From Caldilineaceae bacterium (GTDB lineage Bacteria; Chloroflexota; Anaerolineae; Caldilineales; Caldilineaceae): a stretch of 64,000 nucleotides of DNA. A program made the position numbers and the translations under genes. Under the pieces are notes generated by a model. The model was not told the DNA's origin and searched no databases. It worked only from the letters and a program-made list of their open reading frames with translations. The stretch is taken from NCBI GenBank assembly GCA_958295845.1, contig OY282376.1, positions 1,501,022 to 1,565,021 of the forward strand, written 5' to 3'. Below, one piece after another: positions 1 to 8,372 of this stretch (position 1 is its first letter; each line of letters starts with the position of its first letter).

Positions 1-2815
1 ACGGCCGCACAAACTCCATCAAATGCCCCTTCGGATAGATCTCCAGCACCTGGTACTCCCCGATCATCTGCTCGCGCGCATCAAAATCCGTCAACGCCGC
101 CGCGCTCCCCGTCCGCGCCAGCGACAGCGCCCCCTGCCCGTTCCCCGTAGACCGCACTGTCAGACCCGCATCCCACAGCGCCTCCCGCCGGTTGCTCGCG
201 ATCCCGTCAAACGCCCCCGCCATCGCCAGCGACAGCACCGCCTGGTCCGTCATCCCCGTCCGCCGCACCACGTCGCTCGTGCTCATGTACGCCCCGTTCC
301 GCTCTCTCTCCTCCACAACCCGCCTCGCCCACGCCTCCCCCACATCCTTCGTGAACACCAGCCCCATCCGCACAGCCCCCTCCTCCGGCGTGCACCGCAC
401 CTCGCTCCGGTTCACGCACGGATTGCGAAACGGGATCCCGAACCGCCGCGCATCCTGCTTCAGCGTCTCCAGCGGGTAAAAGCCCATCGGCTGGTTATTC
501 ATCAACGTCACAAAAAACTCCAGCGGGTAATAGCACTTCAGCCACGCCGCCTGGAAAGCCGTGATCGCAAACGCATGCGAATGACTTTCCGGGAACATGT
601 AATGCCCGTTGATCTTCGCAAAAATCGTGCGCGCCGTCTCCTCCGGAACACCCCGCCCTCGCGCCCCCTCGCGAAACTGCTCCCAATGCAGCGCGATCAG
701 ATGCTCATTGTTGCTCCTTGCAAACGCCCGCCGGATCTCATCCGCCTGCGCCGCCGTCAGCCCCGCCACATCCGTGATCAGCTGCACCACCTGCTCCTGC
801 CACACGATCACCCCGTACCCCCGCGCCAGCGCCCGCTCCTCCAGCGGATGATCATACTCCCACTCCGCCCCATGCCGGTACCTCTCCACAAACTGCGACA
901 CCGCGCTCCCCTGCACCCCCACCCCCGGCCTGATCAGCGCCACCTGGTATGCCAGGTCCAGCAGATTGCGCGAGCGCAGACGCTGCCCCATCTTCAGCTG
1001 CGCCGGCGACTGCAGCAGAAAGATCCCCTTCGACAGCCCCGCATTGATCATGTCGTACACCTTCTCGTCCTCCGGATCGATCCGGCTCAAGTCCGGCCGC
1101 CTCCCCTCCCGCGCCTCCACCAGATCCAGCGCCTCCTGCAGCTGGTCCAGCACCGGCAGCGACAGAATATCGATCTTCGCAAAACCCGCGTCCGCCACAC
1201 TGTCCTTATCCCAGTCCATGATGAACCGGCCCTCCATCGCCCCCGCCCGCACCGGCACCATCTCCGGAATCGGCGAGCTGCTCAGGATCATCCCCCCCAC
1301 ATGCTGGCTCAGCAGCTTCGGCGCCCCCATCAGCTGCGGCCCCAGCTCGATCAGCTCCCGCCACCCGCACGCATTCACCCGCTGGCTGAACGCCGGCAGC
1401 TGCTCCATCTCCTCCCGCAGACGCCCCGCATCATGCGACCGCATCTGCTTCGACAGCAGCCGCAGCTCCTCCTGCGGCAGCCCCAGCGCCTTGCCCAGAT
1501 CCTGCAGCACCCCCTTGATCTTGTACGTCGCGATCGCACCCGCCAGCACCGCATATTCCGGCCCGAACCGCTCGTGCACCCGCTCGATCAGCTCGTCCCG
1601 CAGCGCCCGCGGAAAATCAAGATCGATGTCCGGCAGCACCGTCATATCCGCCGACAGAAACCGCTCCAGCGTCAGATTCCACTTCAGCGGGTCCACATGA
1701 CTGATCCCGATCAGATACCCCACCAGCAGCGCCACCGACGACCCCCGCCCGCGCCCCGGCGGCTCCCGCCCCGCCAGCTCCGAAGGCCTTCCTCTCTCCT
1801 CCATGATCTCCTGCGCGATCATCACGATCTCCCGGTACAGCAGCAGAAAACCCGCCAGCCCGTGCCGCCCGATCAGACTGAACTCCTCCTCCAGCCGCGC
1901 CGTGATCTGCCTTGTCACCGCGCCGTAGCGCCGCACCGCCGCCTCGTAGCACAGCTCCCGCAGATACCCCTCCGCCGTATACCCCTCCGGCAGCGCCGGC
2001 TTCGGCAGCGTATACCCCAGGTCCGTGCCCAAATCGAACGCGCACCGCTCCGCAATCTCCACCGTGTTCGCCACCGCCTCCGGAAACTCAGCAAAAAGAC
2101 CCGCCATCTCCTCCGCCGGCTTCAGATAAAGATGCCCGTTCGGCCGCAGATGCGGCAGCGCCTGGTCGACCGTCGTGTTCAGCCGGATCGCCACCAGCGC
2201 ATTCTGCAGCCGGTACCGCTCCGCCGCGTGGTAATGCACGTCATTGCTCACCACCAGCCGCACGCCTGCCTCCTCCGCAACCCCCGCCAGCCTGCGGTTC
2301 CGCACCGTGTCCCCCTCCAGAAAATTCTGCTGCAGCGCCGCGTACACCGAATCAGAGCCGTACCACCCCGCATAATCCCGCAACAGCGCCGCCGCCTCCT
2401 GCCGCCGCCCCGCCAGCGCCAGCCGCGCCACACAGCTGTCATGCCCCCCCGTCAGCAGCACCGTGCCCTCCGCATGCTCCGCCAGATGCCTCGGATCCAG
2501 CCGCGGCTCCCTGCGGTCCACCTCGTTCGCCAGCGTAAACAGACGCGAAATATTCGAATACCCCGCCCGCGTCTTCGCCAGCAGCGTCACCCGCGACCCG
2601 TCCGTCAGCGTCAACGTCCCGCCGCTGATCGCCCGCATCCCCAAACTGTTCGCCAGCCGCGCAAACTCCAGCGCCCCGCACAGATTCGTGTCCGTCAGCG
2701 CCAGCGTCCCATACCCCTGCGCCTTCGCCTGCGCCAGCAGCTCATGCGGATGCGACGCCCCCTCCCCAAAAGAAAAAAAGCTCTTCACCCGCAGCTCAAC
2801 ATATCCCCCATCCAT
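1..2815 (-). CDS. dnaE2: Error-prone DNA polymerase III alpha subunit DnaE2/ImuC (3' end cut by window)
   Basis: This gene reads leftward from the ATG at 2815 and stays open to base 1, giving about 938 residues without the C-terminal OB/tail region. It is a C-family polymerase. It has a PHP-like N-terminus (about residues 5-210, including NDVHYH), a GRGRGSS motif near residue 355, PDIDLDF at 395-401 with two catalytic Asp, and AKIDIL with the third Asp at 549. The metal ligands usually found early in PHP are replaced: LRVKS stands where HxH would be, and TDTN where TDH would be. A PHP exonuclease function is therefore unlikely, as in DnaE2 generally. The gene lies downstream of imuB in the same direction, separated by 549 bases of repeats. 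In known mutasomes DnaE2 is the active lesion-bypass polymerase and ImuB its clamp adaptor. Codons are strongly G-ending. Confidence 0.9.
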   Translation of the reverse strand, partial: MDGGYVELRVKSFFSFGEGASHPHELLAQAKAQGYGTLALTDTNLCGALEFARLANSLGMRAISGGTLTLTDGSRVTLLAKTRAGYSNISRLFTLANEVDRREPRLDPRHLAEHAEGTVLLTGGHDSCVARLALAGRRQEAAALLRDYAGWYGSDSVYAALQQNFLEGDTVRNRRLAGVAEEAGVRLVVSNDVHYHAAERYRLQNALVAIRLNTTVDQALPHLRPNGHLYLKPAEEMAGLFAEFPEAVANTVEIAERCAFDLGTDLGYTLPKPALPEGYTAEGYLRELCYEAAVRRYGAVTRQITARLEEEFSLIGRHGLAGFLLLYREIVMIAQEIMEERGRPSELAGREPPGRGRGSSVALLVGYLIGISHVDPLKWNLTLERFLSADMTVLPDIDLDFPRALRDELIERVHERFGPEYAVLAGAIATYKIKGVLQDLGKALGLPQEELRLLSKQMRSHDAGRLREEMEQLPAFSQRVNACGWRELIELGPQLMGAPKLLSQHVGGMILSSSPIPEMVPVRAGAMEGRFIMDWDKDSVADAGFAKIDILSLPVLDQLQEALDLVEAREGRRPDLSRIDPEDEKVYDMINAGLSKGIFLLQSPAQLKMGQRLRSRNLLDLAYQVALIRPGVGVQGSAVSQFVERYRHGAEWEYDHPLEERALARGYGVIVWQEQVVQLITDVAGLTAAQADEIRRAFARSNNEHLIALHWEQFREGARGRGVPEETARTIFAKINGHYMFPESHSHAFAITAFQAAWLKCYYPLEFFVTLMNNQPMGFYPLETLKQDARRFGIPFRNPCVNRSEVRCTPEEGAVRMGLVFTKDVGEAWARRVVEERERNGAYMSTSDVVRRTGMTDQAVLSLAMAGAFDGIASNRREALWDAGLTVRSTGNGQGALSLARTGSAAALTDFDAREQMIGEYQVLEIYPKGHLMEFVRP

Positions 2816-2838
2816 AACCCCGTCTCCTCCAGCAGTCC

Positions 2839-3010
2839 ACTAAAAACTAAAAACTGTCTACTAAAAACTGCTCTTCTGGGCGGTCGGGCCTTCGGCCCTC
2901 CCTTGTGCGGGGGCTGCGCCCCCGCAACGCCCCGCCCTTACTAGACCACCGTGCTCATTCTTCCCCAGCAAAATGTCTAGCCAACAATGTCTCCACCCCC
3001 ACCAACCGTC
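2839..3010. repeat. Dispersed repeat: ACTAAAA heptamers plus double-hairpin element, copy 1
   Basis: Directly upstream of the dnaE2 start are heptamers of the type ACTAAAA/ACTGCCT (2839-2870). They are followed by two compact hairpins: GGGCC-TTC-GGCCC at 2886-2898 and GCGGGGGC-TGC-GCCCCCGC at 2907-2925. Next come AACGCCCCGCCCTTACTAG and a stretch ending near 3010. The block from the first hairpin to the CTAG region recurs nearly identically at about 36481-36600. It lies in the imuB-dnaE2 gap and may act as an RNA structure within that transcript. Confidence 0.75.
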
Positions 3011-3054
3011 TCAACCCACCCCCCCAGCAGCTCCACGCCCCCCGCCACTACGCG

Positions 3055-3364
3055 CCCCTCCGCGGATCAAAAGGTGTTGCCGTTGCAGTTCTCCGTGGCC
3101 CTCTGTGGCCCTCCGTGGACAAAAAGGTGTTGCAGTTGCCGTTCTCCGTGCATCTCCGTGGCCCTCCGTGGTTCCAAAGGTGTTGCCGTTGCAGTTGCCG
3201 TTCCTGAAGTTGCCGTTGCAGTTCTTCGTGGTTCTTCGTGGCCCTTCGTGGATCAAAAGGTGTTGCAGTTGCCGTTCTCCGTGCCCCTCCGTGGCCCTCC
3301 GTGGTTAAAGAAGTTGAAGTCGCAGTTCACTAAAAACTAAAAACTGCCTACTAAAAACTGCAGT
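3055..3364. repeat. Low-complexity CTCCGTGG/TTGCAG repeat block between imuB and dnaE2
   Basis: The block contains repeated nonamers of the form CCTCCGTGG interspersed with GTTGCAGTTGCCGTT hexamer runs. It ends with ACTAAAAACTAAAAACTGCC heptamers immediately beside the imuB stop. The same phrases recur at 5.2-5.4, 14.9-15.4 and 16.7-16.85 kb. Open frames across it are artefacts of the repeats. Confidence 0.8.
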
Positions 3365-5089
3365 TCACCCATTCTGCCGATACCACCCCCCCTCCCGCTC
3401 ATCCCGAAACAAAGTCACCTGCCCATCACCATTCCCACCCGCGTCCCCATCCCCCCCCAACCCAACCCGGTAATACGCCCGCGTAATCGGCTGCGCCAGC
3501 CACCACAGATCAAACGTCCACCGGTCCGCCACCCGCGCCACCCGCCGCCAGCGCTTCCCAAGCTGCACCTCCGCCGGCTCACCCCCCGACCCCTCCCGTA
3601 CCTCCACCCGCGCCGGCGCATGCAACGGCCTGATATCATCCCGCTTCTCCGGATCGATCGGGATCTGCAGCGCCCGCATCTCCGGCGCAGGATGCCACGG
3701 CGCCACCTCCGCAATGCGGTGCAGAACATGATTCCCGTTCATCCGCACCTGCAGCCGCTTCTCCATCTCCATCAACCGCCGTCCCGCCGTCTCCTTCACA
3801 TCCTCAAACAGCCCCATCTGCATCCCTGTCCCCCCGCGAAAATCCGACAGCGTCAGCGTCACATCCTCAACCGGGATCTGCGGCGGCTCCAGCTCAATCC
3901 GGTTCCTGACCAAGGCTGCCGCCCCTTCCCACCGCCCCACCGGCTCCTTGAAAGCCACCGGCAACGTCCATGGCGGCCACCCCCGCGCCCGGCCCTGCAG
4001 CGTCGCCGCCCCCACAACCCTGCCCCCCCGCTCAGGCCGTGCATACCCTCTCCGCAGCAGCGTATCCATCGCCACCAGCAGCAGCTCGATCGAAGTCGAG
4101 TTGAACGGCAGCGCGATCTCCTCAACGATCGACTCCTCGAACGCCGTCGCGACGACAGGACTGTCATCGATCCCATTGCACAGCGCCCACAACCGGCTCC
4201 CCTCCCGTCCGAACTGGGCCGCGATCAGATGCTCCGCCATCGCCGCCACCTTCCCCATCCTGTACAGACCGAAACGGTGCAGCTTGCTCTTCACATCCGC
4301 CTCCACCGGCAGCAGCTCGACCGAATACCGCGCCAGGAACCCCCGCACATCCTCCGGCGCGTGTGACACCCCCGGCTCCCGCATGCGCGCCGCCACAAAC
4401 GCCGGAAACTTCGCATCCGCCACCCCAATGCGCGCCGTCAGATCCGCCGGCACCGCCTCCAGCAGCGCCTGCACCACCTGCTCCTCACCCCCATACAGTG
4501 CTTCCAGACCGTCAATACGCACATAAGCCGTCCCCAGCTCCGCCCCTTCAACCCGGTCGCTCACCCCCTGCAGCGCCCGGATCACCTCGCCAAAGACCTG
4601 CCGGTAATACAGCTCATCCGCATTCAGCACAACCGTCTCCGCCAGGTACGACACCGCCTGCTCCAGCGTCATCCCCACCTTCACCCCCACCGCCCCCGGA
4701 AAATAGTCCACCACCACCGGCGTCCCGCCCCCACTCCCCCCGCGCTCAACAATCAAAGTCGAAGGCTCCTCCGCCCGCATCTCCTCCGTATTTTCACAAG
4801 CCTGCTCCGAAAGCGCCTGCGACCCCGACCGAGCGGCGACGGACTCCGAGGACAAGGAGTCCAAGCCGTCCTCTCTCTCCTCACTCCTCTCCCCTCTCCC
4901 CTCGGTATGCCCACCTGCACAAGCCAGCTCCGAAAGCGCCTGTGACCCCGACCGAGCGGCGACGGACTCCGAGGACAAGGAGTCCAAGCCGTCCTCTCTC
5001 TCCTCACTCCTCTCCCCTCTCTCCTCGCCTTTGCGCCTCATCTCCGCCTTTGCCCGCAAATGCGTAATCAGAACACAAGCCACTCGCAT
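3365..5089 (-). CDS. imuB: ImuB-like Y-family polymerase homologue (mutasome adaptor)
   Basis: The product has 574 residues and an ATG start at 5089 preceded by GGGAAGGG. Family features are the N-terminal strand MRVACVLI, GVKVGMTLEQA near 134-144, ELGTAYVRIDG at 184-194 and a helix-rich little-finger region. Active Y-family enzymes carry DxD in the first strand and SxDE in the second motif. Neither is present, which matches the catalytically dead ImuB class. QMGLF at 424-428 resembles a beta-clamp-binding pentapeptide (QLxLF). The oddity is an acidic/arginine-rich duplicated insert: residues 25-54 recur at 66-95 between the first strand and the rest of the palm. A LexA-type operator lies 42 bases upstream of the start. 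dnaE2 follows. No imuA is visible upstream. Confidence 0.87.
   Translation of the reverse strand: MRVACVLITHLRAKAEMRRKGEERGERSEEREDGLDSLSSESVAARSGSQALSELACAGGHTEGRGERSEEREDGLDSLSSESVAARSGSQALSEQACENTEEMRAEEPSTLIVERGGSGGGTPVVVDYFPGAVGVKVGMTLEQAVSYLAETVVLNADELYYRQVFGEVIRALQGVSDRVEGAELGTAYVRIDGLEALYGGEEQVVQALLEAVPADLTARIGVADAKFPAFVAARMREPGVSHAPEDVRGFLARYSVELLPVEADVKSKLHRFGLYRMGKVAAMAEHLIAAQFGREGSRLWALCNGIDDSPVVATAFEESIVEEIALPFNSTSIELLLVAMDTLLRRGYARPERGGRVVGAATLQGRARGWPPWTLPVAFKEPVGRWEGAAALVRNRIELEPPQIPVEDVTLTLSDFRGGTGMQMGLFEDVKETAGRRLMEMEKRLQVRMNGNHVLHRIAEVAPWHPAPEMRALQIPIDPEKRDDIRPLHAPARVEVREGSGGEPAEVQLGKRWRRVARVADRWTFDLWWLAQPITRAYYRVGLGGDGDAGGNGDGQVTLFRDEREGGWYRQNG
4808..5035. repeat. Direct repeat, 123-bp period, inside imuB
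   Basis: Two nearly identical copies of about 95 bases begin at 4808 and 4931. They share the phrase GAGTCCAAGCCGTCCTCTC and differ at only a few positions. The 123-base offset is a multiple of three, so both copies are translated as a 30-residue charged segment. The insert separates the first palm strand of ImuB from the rest of the domain. Confidence 0.85.
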
Positions 5090-5130
5090 AATCCCTTCCC
5101 CCAGCTAACGCCGGAACCCATTTCAGCCGC

Positions 5131-5156
5131 CAATATAGAACGTTTGTTCTATATTG
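5131..5156. promoter_or_regulatory. LexA-type SOS operator upstream of imuB
   Basis: The sequence is a perfect inverted repeat with 11-base arms around GTTT, containing the core GAAC-N4-GTTC. This is the LexA box of Firmicutes/Actinobacteria and of several Chloroflexota. It is centred about 54 bases before the imuB ATG at 5089, where a repressor would block transcription. Position, symmetry and the identity of the downstream genes agree, so SOS control of imuB-dnaE2 is a strong inference. Confidence 0.85.
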
Positions 5157-5196
5157 TCAAATCACATTCCCCCACTTCCGCACCACCCCGCCCAAC

Positions 5197-5411
5197 CCCC
5201 TCCACGGAAAAAGACGTTGAAGTTGCAGTTCTCCGTGGCCCTCCGTGGCCCTCCGTGGACAAAGAAGTTGAAGTTGCAGTTCACTGACCACTGACCACTA
5301 ACCACCGACCACTGCAGTTGCAGTTGCCGTTCTCCGTGTTCCTCCGTGGCCCTCCGTGGTTACAGCTGTTGATGTTGCAGTTCCCTGATCCCTGACCACT
5401 GATCCCTGCCG
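5197..5411. repeat. Low-complexity repeat block (CCTCCGTGG nonamers and CACTGAC heptamers)
   Basis: The block contains GTTGAAGTTGCAGTT, three CTCCGTGG units, then CACTGACCACTGACCACTA heptamers, another CTCCGTGG set and CCCTGATCCCTGACCACTG. It lies between the imuB operator and the end of the small ORF at 5412 and has the same composition as the 14.9-15.4 kb array. Confidence 0.8.
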
Positions 5412-5672
5412 TTACATGTCATTCAGCTCGTCGACGCGTACCACGCCTGCCGTGTTGAGCGCGCCGATGAGGCGGTCGAGCGACGTTTGCATGCGGTCGA
5501 TCTTGGTGGCAAGCGTCTGGTGGTCGTTGTCGACTTTGAGGAAGCGCGGGCCGAAGGTTTCGACGATTGCCTCCAGGGTGGCTACTTTCTGTTCGGTGTG
5601 CGTGACGCGCGGGCGCAGCTCCGGGTCCAGGTGGGCGACGACGGCGCGCATTTCGATGAGCTCGTGGCGCAT
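5412..5672 (-). CDS. Small predicted coiled-coil protein, possibly a 5'-truncated remnant
   Basis: The predicted product has 86 residues (MRHELIEMRAVVAHL to VDELNDM) and heptad-like spacing of hydrophobic residues, suggesting a coiled coil. The frame stays open only about 20 codons further upstream, to a TGA, with no better start and no clear ribosome-binding site. That upstream reading (QQLDESRADIAEMR) continues the same heptads, so a longer gene may have lost its 5' end. The 3' end abuts a repeat block. I do not recognise a family. Confidence 0.4.
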   Translation of the reverse strand: MRHELIEMRAVVAHLDPELRPRVTHTEQKVATLEAIVETFGPRFLKVDNDHQTLATKIDRMQTSLDRLIGALNTAGVVRVDELNDM

Positions 5673-5819
5673 CTCGGCGATGTCGGCGCGTGATTCGTCC
5701 AGCTGCTGGCGGCCGCGCGCGGCAGTTCACCGCCCCTGTTGCCTATCTCCTAAATGCCGTCATCCCTTCCGGGTCTCCCCGAAAGGAATCCACCGCACGC
5801 GCCATCGCAGAATATAGAC

Positions 5820-5847
5820 TTGCCTCAGCGATCGATTATGCTACAAT
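5820..5847 (+). promoter_or_regulatory. Predicted sigma-70-type promoter for the glycosyltransferase gene
   Basis: TTGCCT (5820-5825) and TACAAT (5842-5847) are separated by 16 bases, in the otherwise empty 5.68-6.05 kb region and reading toward the downstream gene. The match is four of six at -35 and five of six at -10. Confidence 0.4.
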
Positions 5848-6056
5848 GCGGGAAATCCGTGAGCCCTCTTCGCGTGGATCGGCCGGCTCGGGTCTCCCTG
5901 CCGAGACGGCCTCCTCTTTTTTGGGCATATCTCCAAGTCACCAGATCGATATTTCGCGGCCAAACCTGAAAACGTCAGGCCTGGTTGCGCGCGGGATGCC
6001 CGTCAGCTTTTCGATGGGGTATGAAACCGGTTTCAGACGCTGAGCGAATCGGCGAT

Positions 6057-8372
6057 ATGCCGCGATTCTCTACGGCGACAACCAGGCTGTCGGACAGCAG
6101 CCGGAGCGCGGTACGGGAAATGGCCCGAACATCGTATTCAGAACGACTTGCAGCCAACGGCGCGGGGACGCGAACGGACGATCGGATCCTCCTTATGTGG
6201 GCGACAAGGGGCGTTGTCGTCGCGCTGGCGCTGGCAACCCTGTTTCTTCGTCTTTATCGTCTGGACGAGCTCCCGCCCGGAATCAATCAGGACGAAGGGG
6301 CGCACGGCGTGGATGCACTGCGGGTATTGCAGGGAGAGCACGCCGTTTTCTTTCCCAGGCACGGCGGGCGCGAGGGAATGGTTGTCTATGCGGTTGCCTT
6401 GGCCACCTCCCTGCTGGGCCGCACGACCCTGGCCGTCCATCTGCCCGCGGCCTTGGCCGGCGCAAGCACGGTCTTTGTTGTTTTCTGGCTGGGGCGGCTT
6501 CTTTTCGGCCGAGACGAGCACGGGCGGGACACCCGCTGGCGCGGCCTGGCGATCGGGGGCGCGGCGGCGGGTCTGACGGCGGTTTCTCTCAGCCAGACGC
6601 TCATCGCGCGCGCGGGCGGGCGTGCGAATTTCCTGCCGCTGTTTCTCGCCCTCTGTTTTGCCCTGCTTTGGGCCGGGTGGAGACGGGGGAACCGGCGGCA
6701 GGTCGCGCTGGCGGGCGTGTGCGCCGGGCTGCTGGCGTACACCTATATTCCGGCCCGTTTCGCGCCCTTTCTCTTTCTCCTCTTCGGGTTGAGCTTCTTG
6801 CCGTCTCTCGTCAAGAGCGGCCGTGAATGCGAGAGCGTTGAGAAGGGAAGCCTCGCTCTTCTCCGCGCGCGCATCCCTTCCGCCCTGCACGCCCATCTGC
6901 CGCTGATCGGCATCTTTCTCGGCGTCGCCGGGCTGACGGCTGCGCCGATTCTCCTCCACTTCGCCTTGCATCCCGAACATTTTTTCATGCGCAGCGACCA
7001 GTTGATGCTTTTCAGTTCGCATCGAAGTCGGGGAGACCCTTTGGGAACCCTTGTGGAGAATGTTTGGCGGTATGCATCGGCCTTCGGCTTCCGCGGCGAC
7101 TGGAGCGTACGCCACAACTTTCCCGGTCAGCCTGAACTGAATGTCTGGGAAGCGGTCTTTTTCTGGTTTGGCGTCGGGGCGGCCGTGCTGCGCAGCAGGC
7201 GGCCCGCCCATCGCCTGCTGCTGTTCTGGCTGGTCGTCCTGATCCTGCCGGCCGCGCTGGCCGGAGATTCCCAGTCTCCCGTCAGTTTCCTGCGCATGAT
7301 TGGCGCAATGCCGGCCGTCTATCTGCTCGCCGGAGTCGGCCTGTGGGAGGCGTTTCGGCTTCTGCGGAAACAGGATCGGGTCGTGAAGGGACGCCTGAAT
7401 CCGTTTCTTGGCGGAGATGCGGCCAGGGCCGCGATAACGCTGGGGACCGTGATCGCCGGCTTTTTCCTGGTCCGGGGCGTGGATACCTATCGCATCTATT
7501 TTCAGGAGTGGGCGGTTGGCTCCGCATATTATCGGGCGTTTCACGGAGAGTGGAGCGATGCCGTACGGGTGTTGAGCGAGCTGCCGTCCGAAGCGGGCGC
7601 GGCCTACCTGATCCCCTACGAGTATGACGTGAACTACGGCTTCGAGTATTTGTATCGGGGCGCAACGCCCGCCCGTGTCGTGCATGCCCGAACGCTTGAC
7701 CTTCCGCTTGTGGCGCGATCGACGCTGACTGCAATCGGAGGGGTCGGTACCGTGAAGGTCGTGGACTGGAAGGACCATATTGACTGGAGTGCCGGAGACG
7801 AGCGCCTCATCGATCTGCTCGACAAGTACGGGCGCCGCCTGCGCAGCGACGAGCACCGCCACTTTCACATCCACACCTACACGGACGTTGCCTTGGACCG
7901 CCCGTGGACGCTTTATGATTCCCTCGAACCGCTGACCGTCCTTTACGACGGGGGCATAGATCTGCGCGGACTGGCCTTGGGCCGGGCGGCAGAGCAGTTT
8001 CCCTTGCGGCAGATGCCGGATTTGGAAGGGGATCGTTCTCTCTGGACGTCCCTGCGATGGCAAACGCAACCGGGCGCGGACGTCGATTACGCGGTGTCTC
8101 TGCGGTTGTACGACGCCGCGGGCGCGCGAGTCTTCCAGGCGGACCAGAGGTTAATCCTTGGCCGCCTGCATTATGCGTATACGCGCTTCTGGCCGGCGGA
8201 TGAGTTCGTCGACACGCTGATGCACCTGGAGTTTCCGGCCAATCTGGCGGCCGGCGAGTATGAGTTTCGGCTGGTCGTCTACGACGTCGACAGCATGATT
8301 CCGACAGTCGAGACAGGCGTTTGGGAGCCGGAGACGGTTCTGGCGCGCCTGCTGTTTGCGGATTATCGGTGA
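6057..8372 (+). CDS. PMT/ArnT-like integral membrane glycosyltransferase
   Basis: The product is about 771 residues from the ATG at 6057. The frame is open back to 5985, and ATGs at 6021, 6120 and 6195 are alternatives with no decisive ribosome-binding site. After a basic N-tail comes a hydrophobic helix (VVVALALATLFLRLYRL), then the luminal loop LPPGINQDEGAHGVDALR, whose acidic Asp-Glu is typical of GT39/GT83 polyprenyl-phosphate sugar transferases. Multiple membrane segments follow to about residue 500 (such as FLPLFLALCFALLWAGW and LLLFWLVVLILPAALAG). A soluble C-terminal domain of about 250 residues is probably extracytoplasmic. The reaction expected for the family is transfer of a sugar from a polyprenyl-phosphate donor to a protein or envelope glycan. 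The acceptor is unknown. It might glycosylate the secreted LRR protein next door, but that is speculation. Confidence 0.75.
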   Translation: MPRFSTATTRLSDSSRSAVREMARTSYSERLAANGAGTRTDDRILLMWATRGVVVALALATLFLRLYRLDELPPGINQDEGAHGVDALRVLQGEHAVFFPRHGGREGMVVYAVALATSLLGRTTLAVHLPAALAGASTVFVVFWLGRLLFGRDEHGRDTRWRGLAIGGAAAGLTAVSLSQTLIARAGGRANFLPLFLALCFALLWAGWRRGNRRQVALAGVCAGLLAYTYIPARFAPFLFLLFGLSFLPSLVKSGRECESVEKGSLALLRARIPSALHAHLPLIGIFLGVAGLTAAPILLHFALHPEHFFMRSDQLMLFSSHRSRGDPLGTLVENVWRYASAFGFRGDWSVRHNFPGQPELNVWEAVFFWFGVGAAVLRSRRPAHRLLLFWLVVLILPAALAGDSQSPVSFLRMIGAMPAVYLLAGVGLWEAFRLLRKQDRVVKGRLNPFLGGDAARAAITLGTVIAGFFLVRGVDTYRIYFQEWAVGSAYYRAFHGEWSDAVRVLSELPSEAGAAYLIPYEYDVNYGFEYLYRGATPARVVHARTLDLPLVARSTLTAIGGVGTVKVVDWKDHIDWSAGDERLIDLLDKYGRRLRSDEHRHFHIHTYTDVALDRPWTLYDSLEPLTVLYDGGIDLRGLALGRAAEQFPLRQMPDLEGDRSLWTSLRWQTQPGADVDYAVSLRLYDAAGARVFQADQRLILGRLHYAYTRFWPADEFVDTLMHLEFPANLAAGEYEFRLVVYDVDSMIPTVETGVWEPETVLARLLFADYR

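Noticed and set aside
23..2944. A 973-codon open frame on the plus strand, rich in Arg, Pro, His and Gln
   Set aside because: It is the antisense reading of dnaE2. The minus-strand frame has polymerase motifs, while this one has no recognisable domain.
3011..3340. Several overlapping open frames of 80-117 codons translating the CTCCGTGG repeats
   Set aside because: They occur in all frames and wherever the repeat occurs, with no ribosome sites.
6138..8069. A 643-codon minus-strand frame opposite the glycosyltransferase
   Set aside because: High-GC shadow. The plus strand has membrane segments and the DE motif.
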